A stretch of DNA of 13,438 nt from JAAYZK01 sp964535025. GTDB taxonomy: Bacteria > Planctomycetota > Phycisphaerae > SM23-33 > FEN-1343. Location: contig CAZHRW010000239.1 in the NCBI GenBank assembly GCA_964535025.1, forward strand, positions 1-13,438. Reading direction: 5' to 3'. Position 1 is the first letter of the stretch. Every line of letters begins with the position of its first letter. A program made the translations under genes and the position numbers. Below the pieces are notes generated by a model. The model had not been told where the DNA came from and searched no databases. It was given only the letters and a program-made list of their open reading frames with translations. Shown here piece by piece: positions 1 through 5,965 of the stretch.

Positions 1-281
1 TCAACCGGGCGCGGGACTTCCTGGAAAAGGGCCACAAGGTGCAGTTCACCCTGCGGTTCCGCGGGCGGGAGATGGTCCACCTGGACCTGGGCCGCGACAC
101 GTTCAACGCCGTCAAAGCCGAGCTGGCCGACGTCGCGAAGGTCGAGCGGGACTTCAAGATGGAAGGCCGCCGGCTGACGATGGTGCTCATGCCGCTGACC
201 AAGGCCGACAAGGTCAAGCTGGAAGCCCAGGCCAAGCGCCAGGTCCAGCAGCAACAGCAGCAGCCGGCCGAACAGGCCTGA
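1..281 (+). CDS. infC: Translation initiation factor IF-3, C-terminal part (5' truncated by window edge)
   Basis: IF-3 binds the 30S subunit, keeps it apart from 50S and checks start-codon pairing; this is cytoplasmic housekeeping. The reading frame is already open at base 3 and gives about 92 residues before TGA. The visible part is the C-terminal domain: RDFLEKGHKV, then the family signature LRFRGREMVH, then KVERDFKMEGRRLTMVLMP, which aligns by eye with the end of E. coli IF-3. A GTG at 39 is only an internal valine, because the IF-3 match continues upstream of it. The protein ends in a glutamine-rich tail (QVQQQQQQPAEQA) beyond the usual end of the family, encoded by mixed CAG/CAA codons. 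The N-terminal domain and start lie outside the window. IF-3 genes normally sit just before rpmI and rplT; here they are almost 5 kb apart. The family call is secure. Confidence 0.95.
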   Translation, partial: NRARDFLEKGHKVQFTLRFRGREMVHLDLGRDTFNAVKAELADVAKVERDFKMEGRRLTMVLMPLTKADKVKLEAQAKRQVQQQQQQPAEQA

Positions 282-345
282 ACCGCCCCGCCGGACGCCC
301 CGGGCACAAATCGGCACTGACCGGCGACAGCGCCCCAGAGGCTGT

Positions 346-441
346 GTGTTCCCCACGCACGGCCATAACTGCCTCGCCGAGCAGTACATGGAACTCATGC
401 TGGACTTCTTCGCCAAGCACAGGCGCGCCCCGAACCCGTAG
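346..441 (+). pseudogene. Possible remnant of an alpha/beta-hydrolase C-terminus
   Basis: One frame between infC and the giant gene reads FPTHGHNCLAEQYM followed by ELMLDFFAKHRRAPNP and TAG (439-441). This pattern, a GH(N) step followed by an amphipathic helix ending in LDFFAKH, resembles the last segment of S9 peptidases and other alpha/beta hydrolases, where the histidine of the catalytic triad precedes a final helix (family knowledge). The frame stays open further upstream but turns into arginine- and proline-rich text with no resemblance to a hydrolase core, and no start with a ribosome binding site is seen. I infer a decayed gene end, perhaps left by the rearrangement that separated infC from rpmI. 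A chance open frame in GC-rich DNA is the alternative. Confidence 0.3.
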
Positions 442-493
442 CGGAGGCGGCCGGGGACCACACGCTGCGCCTTGCCCGCCGTCACGTCCGTCC

Positions 494-521
494 TTGACAA
501 TTCAGCCAAATCGTTTATCCT
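494..521 (+). promoter_or_regulatory. Sigma70-like promoter for the giant surface gene
   Basis: A perfect TTGACA at 494-499 is followed after 16 bases by TATCCT (516-521, 4 of 6 matches to TATAAT). The surrounding bases are locally AT-rich in an otherwise GC-rich region. Transcription would start near 528 and leave a leader of about 175 nt before the start codon at 705. No experimental support; the match is by eye. Confidence 0.5.
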
Positions 522-533
522 CAAGAGATAAAC
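513..533. repeat. Perfect 7-bp inverted repeat over the -10 region
   Basis: GTTTATC (513-519) is mirrored by GATAAAC (527-533) around the 7-nt centre CTCAAGA. It overlaps the -10 element and the expected transcription start of the promoter just described, so it could be an operator. The bases before and after do not extend the symmetry. A leader hairpin is the other reading, less likely because half the element lies upstream of the expected start site. Confidence 0.4.
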
Positions 534-691
534 ATGTGCCACCTCCGTGGGGCCGAAGACGGGCGCGCGTCGTTCGATATGATGTTATCTCGTGCTCGTA
601 CGGCCCGGGTGATGGGGTTCACGCGCGGCCGCGACGGTGGCCGTTGTCATCTCTCCGGTGGCTGTGTTGCCGAACACATCTGTACGTGCGC

Positions 692-696
692 GAGGA
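692..696 (+). promoter_or_regulatory. Ribosome binding site fixing the giant gene's start
   Basis: GAGGA sits 8 nt before ATG 705. The frame is open back to an ATG at 534, but the 57 residues added there are arginine- and cysteine-rich and would bury the signal peptide that begins at 705, so 705 is preferred. Confidence 0.75.
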
Positions 697-704
697 ATGA
701 TACC

Positions 705-3700
705 ATGAAACGGCAAGCGAATTGCGTCGCTCGGGCGTGCCTGTTTTCGGTCGCCCTGTTCACGGTGCCTGCTCACCTCGTCGCCGGACCCGATCCCGGC
801 GTGATCGACGGGAATACGGCGACCTTCAGCGGCGACCAGTCCGAAGGCGTGTGGTGCGAGTACCCCGCCCCGGAATGGTCGGCCTGGAAGGACCTCGATT
901 TCAGCGTCGGCCCGGTGACCACCCTCGTCATCGAGGATCTTGTCGGCAAGATCGAACCCCTGTGCCTGGACCCGGAAATGTACATTACTCAGGCGGACCC
1001 GGGCGTCCTGCTCGCGCATCGACGGCCGCACGCGAGCAACGGGAGCGACGGCCTGATCGGGGAAAACGGCAGCGCCGGGTGGAACTCCGTCGACTTGACG
1101 CTCCAGGTCATGGCCGATCCGTGGTGGTGGTCCGAGGAGAGCCAGTTGGGCGGGTTTCTCCGCACAGCCAATCCCAGCGGCCACGGCATGACCGTGCAGA
1201 CCACCGGCGGTGAAGGCGGCGACGGCGGCGACGGCTACGGCGGCGGCTACGTTATCGGTGGCGATGGCGGCCGCGGCGGCAACGGCGCCGCCGTCACCGC
1301 CACCATCGTCACGGGCACCGGCGAGGTCACCGATCCGTCCTCCCCGTGCTGGATCGACACCTATGCCGACCACGCCCATGGCGTATTCACCCTGAGCCGC
1401 GGCGGGCGCGGCGGCGACGGCGGCGATGCCTGGGGCGCCGGCTATGTCGAGGGCGGCGACGGCGGCCCGGGGGGCAACGGCGGCACCATCACGCTCGACG
1501 TGCTTACCCACATCCGAACGTTGGGATCGTCGTCCCATGGTATTCTCGCCCAGAGTCTCGGCGGCGCCAGCGGCGCCGGCGGCGACGGCGGCGGACTGTT
1601 CGGCGGCGGCGGCGCCGGCAGCGACAGCGGCAGGGGCGGACCCGTCGACGTGACCAACCGCAACCCCATCCTTACCCGGGGGATCGACGCGCTCGGCATC
1701 CTCGCCCAGAGCATCGGCGGCTACGCCGCCGGCGGCGGGGGCGGCGGCGGCATCGTCTTCTGGGGCGGCAGCGGCGCCAGCAGCGGCGACGGCGGGCCCG
1801 TTGCCGTGAGCAACGAGGGGGCCATCGAAACCAGGGCGCGAGCGGCAACCGCCATCGAAGCCCAGAGCATCGGCGGCGGCGGGGGCAACGGCGGCACCAC
1901 CGGCGGTCTGACCGCCATCGGCGGCGACGGCGCCGCCGGCGGCCACGGGGGGACCGTCTCGGTCACCAATCACGCCGCCCTGCAGGTCGCCGGTGACGAC
2001 GCGCTCGGCATCAGCGCCCAGAGTATCGGCAGCGGCGGCGGGACCGGCGCGGGGGCCGGCGGGCTGTTCACCCTGGGCGGCAGCGGCGACGGCGCCGGCA
2101 ACGGCGCCGCGGTGTCCGTCGTCAACACCGCCGCCATCACCACCGGCGGCGGCAACGCCGACGCCCTCTGCGCCCAGAGCATCGGCGGCGGCGGCGGACG
2201 CGCCGCCACCCCCGGCGGGGCCTTCACCGTCGGCGGCAGCGGCGGCGGCAGCGGCGGCGGCGGCCCGGTCGACATCATCAACAGCGGACCGCTCCAGACC
2301 ACCGCCGCCAACGCGTGCGGCCTGTTCGCCCACAGCATCGGCGGCGGCGGCGGCCGGGGCGGCTCGGCCTACGGCGTGATGCCCCTCCTCTCCTGCGCCA
2401 TCGGCGGCGCGGCCGCGATCGGCGCCGACGGCGGCGACGTCACGATCGGCAACGACGCCACGACCATCGCCACCGAGGGCCACAACGCCTACGGCATCCA
2501 CGGCCAGAGCATCGGCGGCGGCGGCGGCAGCGGCGGTAACGTCCTCTCCGTGACAGCGGGCGTTCAGTTTACCGGCACCGCGTCCATCGGCGGCGCCGGC
2601 GGCGCCGGCGGCAGCGGCGGCGAGGTCGTGTTCACCAACGCCGGCCAGGTGACCACCCTCGGCGACCAGACCCACGCCCTGTTCGCCGAAAGCATCGGCG
2701 GCGGCGGCGGGTCCGGCGGCAACGCCGTCGCCCTCGCCGCAACCGTGGGAACCGGTGCGGTGCCGGCGGTCAGCTTCAGCATGGTCGTCGGCGGTAACGG
2801 CGGCGACGGCGGGACGGGTGGCCCGGTCAGCGTGAGCCACACGGGCGAGGCGACCGCCGCCGGCCGTCGTGCCTGTGGGATCGTCGGCCAGAGCATCGGC
2901 GGCGGCGGCGGGGACGGGGGCTACAGCGTCTCCGGCGGGCTCACCTTCGACACCCTCGCGGCCACGCTCTCCATCGGCGGCGCCGGCGGTGAGGGCGGCA
3001 ACGGCGGCACCGTCGGGCTCGCCGGTGACGGAACCGTTCAAACGCAGGGCGAGGCCGCCTACGGCCTGCTGGCCCAGAGCATCGGCGGCGGCGGCGGGGC
3101 CGGCGGCGATGCGGTGGCGCTGACCATCAATCTGCCCGATTTTCGCAACCTCCTGGCCGAGCTGGTGACGCCGAATATGAACACGAGCCTCAGCGTCGGC
3201 GGCCAGGGCGGCCACGGCGGCACCGGCGGCGCCGTGAACATCACGAGCGACGGCCTCCTCGGCACGCAGGGCGTCTACGCCCACGGCATCGTCGCCCAGA
3301 GCATCGGCGGCGGCGGCGGGGCTGGGGCCGACGCGTATGCTCTGGATTTCGACGTAATCCCCGACCCGCCGGACCTGACGGGCCTGACCGAGCAGATCGG
3401 CCTCGGTGCCGACGTCGCGATCGGCGGCAGCAACGGGGCCGCCGGCCACGGGGGGCCCGTGGAGGTGACCCGCGGCGGCGAGCTCACCACGGAGGCCGAC
3501 TTCGCCCAGGGGATCCTCGCCCAGAGCGTCGGCGGCGGCGGCGGGACCAGCGGGGTCGCGATCGACGACCCGTATGACCTCATCGATTCCACCGGTTCGT
3601 CGTCCGTCCTCCGGTGCAGGGCCGGCGGCAGTGGCTCCGGCGGGGCCGTGACCGTCACCCACAGCGGACAGATCACCACCCGCGGGCGCTTCGCCCACGG

Positions 3701-5012
3701 CATTCTCGCCCAAAGCGTCGGCGGCGGTGGCGGTTTCGGCGCCATCGGAGAGGCCGCCCTGACCAGCGCGCTCGACGAGGGCGCCGACATCGCCGGGCTG
3801 AAGCTCCACGACCATCCCGGGCTGGGCGTCGCCTTCGTCGGTAGCTGCGGGGGCAGTGGCTCGGCCGAGGCCGTGACCGTCACCCACAGCGGCCGCATCG
3901 AGACGTTCGGCGACCTCTCGCACGGCATCCTGGCCCAGAGCGCGTCGGGGCGCGGCAATACCGGCGCGGTGACCGTGACCGTGGACGGCGACGTCCTCGC
4001 CCACGGGGCGGACGCGCATTCGATCCTCGCCCAAAGCCTCAGCGACTACAGCGCCGCCCCCTTCACCATCACGATCCACGCCGGGTCGGTGGTCCGGGGC
4101 GGGACGGCCGGCGGCGCCGGGGTCGTCGTCGAGGGGGCGGGGCCCTGGTCGCTGACCAACAACGGCGAGATCGGCTCGCTCGGGGGCATCGCCCTGCTCG
4201 GCGGCGACGGCGACGACGTCATCGACAACTACGGGACGATCAGTGGCGAGATCGACCTGGGACGGGGGACGAGCGTCGAGATGACCAACCACGAGGGCGC
4301 GAGGTTCAACACCGGCAGCGCCGTGCGCCTCGGGTTGGTACCGGAGACCTCCGCATCCCTGACCAACGCCGGGACGCTGTCGCCCGGCGGGCCGGACCAT
4401 TGCTTCAACGAGATGGTCTCCTTCGATGGCAATCTCGTCCTGGCCGCGACGAGCGTGCTGGAGATCGACGTGGACGGGATGATGACCTCGATGTGGGGCG
4501 GCGACTACCTCATGATCTACGGCGACGTGCTCGGCGACGACGGCCTGCCGCCCGGAGGCACGATCCGGTTTAACTTCCTGCCCTCGTACGATGTCGACGC
4601 CGAGGTCGGCCCCGGCCAGACGGCCGAGTCGTTGTTCCTGGGGTGGTGGACCATGCCCGTGAGCCCGGCGTTCGCGTACGACTTCCAGGGCTGCCCGGAC
4701 TACTTCGACTACGAGGTCCTCCTCACGGAGTGGGGTACGTGGGGTGAGGCGGTGCTTCGCTACACGAACACGCGCACCTTCGGCGACGCCGATGACGACG
4801 GGGATGTCGATCTGGACGACTTCGCCGCCCTCAAGCGGGGCTTCGGGACGGGCACCGCGTGGGCCGAGGGCGATTTCGACGGCGACCACGACGTGGACCT
4901 GGACGATTTCATGATCCTGAAGGCCCACTTCGGCACCGCCGCGGTCCCTGAGCCGGCCACTTGGGCCGCGCTGGCGCTGGGGGCGATGGTGGGCCTGCGA
5001 CGTCGCCGTTGA
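705..5012 (+). CDS. Giant autotransporter-passenger-like repeat protein with dockerin-like repeats and PEP-CTERM anchor
   Basis: A 1435-residue exported protein, probably a surface adhesin or matrix protein (inference). Residues 1-28 form a signal peptide (MKRQANCVARACLFSVALF, then TVPAHLVAG). Residues about 170-260 are glycine/aspartate-rich. From about 280 to 1115 there are 15 units ending in a motif of the type GILAQSIGGGGG, each followed by a second glycine cluster and a short VxVxNxGxIxT strand pattern; this predicts a beta-helix. The part after the repeats, GGDGDDVIDNYGTISGEIDL and later LTNAGTLSPGG and LEIDVDG, matches the segment that precedes the barrel in proteobacterial autotransporters. 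No barrel follows. Instead residues 1360-1413 carry two calcium-loop repeats (DADDDGDVDLDDF; DFDGDHDVDLDDF) as in type I dockerins, and 1414-1435 is a PEP-CTERM tail (VPEPATW, hydrophobic stretch, RRRR), normally processed by an exosortase. The exosortase is not in the window. Repeat and tail calls are secure; function is unknown. Confidence 0.88.
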   Translation: MKRQANCVARACLFSVALFTVPAHLVAGPDPGVIDGNTATFSGDQSEGVWCEYPAPEWSAWKDLDFSVGPVTTLVIEDLVGKIEPLCLDPEMYITQADPGVLLAHRRPHASNGSDGLIGENGSAGWNSVDLTLQVMADPWWWSEESQLGGFLRTANPSGHGMTVQTTGGEGGDGGDGYGGGYVIGGDGGRGGNGAAVTATIVTGTGEVTDPSSPCWIDTYADHAHGVFTLSRGGRGGDGGDAWGAGYVEGGDGGPGGNGGTITLDVLTHIRTLGSSSHGILAQSLGGASGAGGDGGGLFGGGGAGSDSGRGGPVDVTNRNPILTRGIDALGILAQSIGGYAAGGGGGGGIVFWGGSGASSGDGGPVAVSNEGAIETRARAATAIEAQSIGGGGGNGGTTGGLTAIGGDGAAGGHGGTVSVTNHAALQVAGDDALGISAQSIGSGGGTGAGAGGLFTLGGSGDGAGNGAAVSVVNTAAITTGGGNADALCAQSIGGGGGRAATPGGAFTVGGSGGGSGGGGPVDIINSGPLQTTAANACGLFAHSIGGGGGRGGSAYGVMPLLSCAIGGAAAIGADGGDVTIGNDATTIATEGHNAYGIHGQSIGGGGGSGGNVLSVTAGVQFTGTASIGGAGGAGGSGGEVVFTNAGQVTTLGDQTHALFAESIGGGGGSGGNAVALAATVGTGAVPAVSFSMVVGGNGGDGGTGGPVSVSHTGEATAAGRRACGIVGQSIGGGGGDGGYSVSGGLTFDTLAATLSIGGAGGEGGNGGTVGLAGDGTVQTQGEAAYGLLAQSIGGGGGAGGDAVALTINLPDFRNLLAELVTPNMNTSLSVGGQGGHGGTGGAVNITSDGLLGTQGVYAHGIVAQSIGGGGGAGADAYALDFDVIPDPPDLTGLTEQIGLGADVAIGGSNGAAGHGGPVEVTRGGELTTEADFAQGILAQSVGGGGGTSGVAIDDPYDLIDSTGSSSVLRCRAGGSGSGGAVTVTHSGQITTRGRFAHGILAQSVGGGGGFGAIGEAALTSALDEGADIAGLKLHDHPGLGVAFVGSCGGSGSAEAVTVTHSGRIETFGDLSHGILAQSASGRGNTGAVTVTVDGDVLAHGADAHSILAQSLSDYSAAPFTITIHAGSVVRGGTAGGAGVVVEGAGPWSLTNNGEIGSLGGIALLGGDGDDVIDNYGTISGEIDLGRGTSVEMTNHEGARFNTGSAVRLGLVPETSASLTNAGTLSPGGPDHCFNEMVSFDGNLVLAATSVLEIDVDGMMTSMWGGDYLMIYGDVLGDDGLPPGGTIRFNFLPSYDVDAEVGPGQTAESLFLGWWTMPVSPAFAYDFQGCPDYFDYEVLLTEWGTWGEAVLRYTNTRTFGDADDDGDVDLDDFAALKRGFGTGTAWAEGDFDGDHDVDLDDFMILKAHFGTAAVPEPATWAALALGAMVGLRRRR
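1536..4043 (+). repeat. Coding repeat array, 15 units of about 59 codons
   Basis: The AQS motif codons recur 15 times from 1551 (Q283) to 4032 (Q1110), an average of one per 59 residues. Most are followed by a run of four to six GGC codons, so the DNA itself contains many near-identical GC-only tracts. Units 3 to 13 hold the canonical or near-canonical form; the first two vary in the glycine run, and the last two (AQSASGRG, AQSLSDYS) are degenerate, as expected at the edge of a solenoid. Unit lengths vary, with long inserts in units 10 to 13. Confidence 0.85.
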
Positions 5013-5019
5013 ACGGCGA
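5003..5019 (+). terminator. Stem-loop over the giant gene's stop codon
   Basis: TCGCCGTT (5003-5010) and AACGGCGA (5012-5019) form a perfect 8-bp inverted repeat with a single-base centre, spanning the TGA stop at 5010-5012. No T-run follows directly (the nearest is TTTTTT at about 5051), so it is at best a weak or factor-assisted terminator, or a 3' stabilising hairpin. It is the only candidate transcript end between the giant gene and the rpmI promoter. Confidence 0.3.
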
Positions 5020-5072
5020 GAACGTGTCATCCGGATTCGTCAACCCGAGTTTTTTCGGCGGGGAAAAGACCC

Positions 5073-5100
5073 TTTACACGCCGGACGATCCTGCTACAAT
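5073..5100 (+). promoter_or_regulatory. Strong sigma70-like promoter for rpmI-rplT
   Basis: TTTACA (5073-5078) and TACAAT (5095-5100) are separated by 16 bases; each hexamer matches consensus at 5 of 6 positions. A start near 5107 gives a leader of about 60 nt. It lies in the gap after the giant gene and lets the ribosomal genes be transcribed independently of it. Confidence 0.7.
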
Positions 5101-5111
5101 GTCGCTCTTTT

Positions 5112-5133
5112 CGCACCCCCGTCGGGCGGTGCG
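5112..5133 (+). promoter_or_regulatory. Leader hairpin upstream of rpmI
   Basis: CGCACC (5112-5117) pairs with GGTGCG (5128-5133); a further CCC/GGG pairing inside (5118-5120 with 5124-5126) leaves one bulged C and a three-base loop. It begins a few bases after the predicted transcript start. In several bacteria ribosomal protein L20 represses this operon by binding RNA structure before rpmI (known biology); a similar role here is inference, and a 5' stabilising hairpin would look the same. Confidence 0.4.
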
Positions 5134-5167
5134 TAATGAGCGTGTTGAAGACACAAAGGTTAGCGAT

Positions 5168-5362
5168 ATGCCGAAGATGAAGACCAACAAGGCGGTGGCC
5201 AAGCGGTTCAAGGTGACCGCGACGGGCAAGATCATGAAGCGCATGCCCGGGCGGGGCCACCTGCTGAGCAACAAGTCGGGCAAGCGGATCCGTGCCGGCC
5301 GCAAGCCCAGCCAATTGAACAAGGGGTTCGCCCGCACGGTGCGGGCGCTGCTGGGGATCTGA
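5168..5362 (+). CDS. rpmI: 50S ribosomal protein L35
   Basis: Small basic protein of the large ribosomal subunit, 64 residues, close to the usual 64-66. The N-terminus MPKMKTNKAVAKRFKVTATG is the classic L35 signature, followed by the basic stretch GRGHLLSNKSGKRIRAGRK and the ending QLNKGFARTVRALLGI. The start at 5168 is set by the conserved MPK beginning and by AAAGG at 5155-5159, 8 nt upstream; the frame is open further upstream, but that part is non-homologous. It is followed by rplT after an unusually long 145-nt spacer. Expected regulation is through the promoter at 5073-5100 and possibly L20 feedback on the leader. The gene's usual upstream neighbour infC is about 4.9 kb away. Confidence 0.97.
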   Translation: MPKMKTNKAVAKRFKVTATGKIMKRMPGRGHLLSNKSGKRIRAGRKPSQLNKGFARTVRALLGI

Positions 5363-5368
5363 GCGGGT

Positions 5369-5453
5369 CGCGGCACGGGTTGCCGCGTGGAACGTCCGAA
5401 ACCGATGACGCGATGGGAGCCCCGTGGGGCGCGCCGGCCGAGGGGGGCCGGCG
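5369..5453 (+). promoter_or_regulatory. Three GC-rich hairpins in the rpmI-rplT spacer
   Basis: The 145-nt gap between L35 and L20 has three stem-loops. CGCGGCA (5369-5375) pairs with TGCCGCG (5381-5387) around a 5-base loop. GCCCC (5419-5423) pairs with GGGGC (5426-5430) around two bases, weak by itself. CGCCGGCC (5432-5439) pairs with GGCCGGCG (5446-5453) around a 6-base loop. None is followed by a T-run, so terminator function is unlikely. Possible roles are RNA processing, mRNA stability, or an L20 binding site controlling rplT translation (inference). Confidence 0.4.
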
Positions 5454-5507
5454 ACGGAACAGGCCGCGACAGGCCGTCCATCCGTCGGCAGTGAAAGGAA
5501 GGTTGGT

Positions 5508-5861
5508 ATGCCTCGTGTATCGAAGGGTGCGGCCCGCCGCCGCAAGCATTCGAGAATCCTCAAAGCCGTCAGCGGCCATCGCGGCGCGGAGGGTCGTCAC
5601 TATCGCGTCGCCCGGCAGGCCCTCACGCGGGCCGGGCAGTACGCCTACCGCGACCGCAAGGCCCGCAAGCGGGAGTTCCGGGCCCTGTGGATCACCCGGA
5701 TCTCGGCCGCGTGCCGCCAGCGGGGGATTCGCTACAACCAGTTGATCAACGGCCTGCGGACCGCGGGCATCACGCTCAACCGCAAGATGCTCAGCGAGAT
5801 CGCCGTGGCCGACCCGGCCATGTTCGACAGGATCGTCCAGTCGGCCGGCGTCGCGGGCTGA
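5508..5861 (+). CDS. rplT: 50S ribosomal protein L20
   Basis: Large-subunit assembly protein that binds 23S rRNA early; 117 residues, the normal size. The start MPRVSKGAARRRKHSRILK matches the MPRVKRG-type N-terminus, whose basic extension enters the rRNA. Family core motifs follow: YRVARQALTRAGQYAYRDRK, ARKREFRALWITRISAACRQ and INGLRTAGITLNRKMLSEIA. ATG 5508 is chosen over an in-frame upstream start (5424) because of the conserved MPR beginning and the strong AAAGGAAGG at 5494-5502, five bases before it. A good intrinsic terminator follows 36 bases after the stop. L20 is the autoregulator of this operon in E. coli and B. subtilis; the hairpins before rpmI and rplT are the natural places to look for the same here. 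Confidence 0.97.
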   Translation: MPRVSKGAARRRKHSRILKAVSGHRGAEGRHYRVARQALTRAGQYAYRDRKARKREFRALWITRISAACRQRGIRYNQLINGLRTAGITLNRKMLSEIAVADPAMFDRIVQSAGVAG

Positions 5862-5897
5862 GCGGGTCGACGATCGCCGTGCAAGGACGTATCCTCG

Positions 5898-5923
5898 AAG
5901 GCCCGCCCCCCGGCGGGCCTTTT
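5898..5923 (+). terminator. Intrinsic terminator between rplT and pheS
   Basis: GGCCCGCC (5900-5907) pairs perfectly with GGCGGGCC (5912-5919) around CCCC, flanked by AA (5898-5899) and followed by TTTT (5920-5923). It lies only 42 bases before pheS. It could end the rpmI-rplT transcript, with partial read-through into pheS, or act as an attenuator. No phenylalanine-rich leader peptide is visible between rplT and pheS. Confidence 0.8.
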
Positions 5924-5965
5924 CGTTGGCGGGCAGACGGATTTCAGACGACAGGACGGTGACTC

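Noticed and set aside
534..704. Upstream ATG for the giant gene
   Set aside because: The added 57 residues show no signal or domain, lie over the predicted leader, and would bury the signal peptide beginning at 705.
1536..4043. CRISPR-like array
   Set aside because: Repeats are in-frame coding units of variable length with non-unique, equally GC-rich intervals; no leader or cas genes.
585..5030. Very long open frame (about 1480 residues) on the minus strand across the giant gene
   Set aside because: It is the mirror of the GGC/GCC-rich plus-strand repeats; stop codons are rare in that frame by composition. The plus-strand product has a signal peptide, recognisable repeats and a sorting tail, while the antisense text is alanine/valine/glycine-rich with no known motif.
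5150..5158. GACACAAAG before rpmI as a third 9-nt repeat cluster
   Set aside because: Only a single unit, and it supplies the AAAGG ribosome binding site; most likely coincidence.
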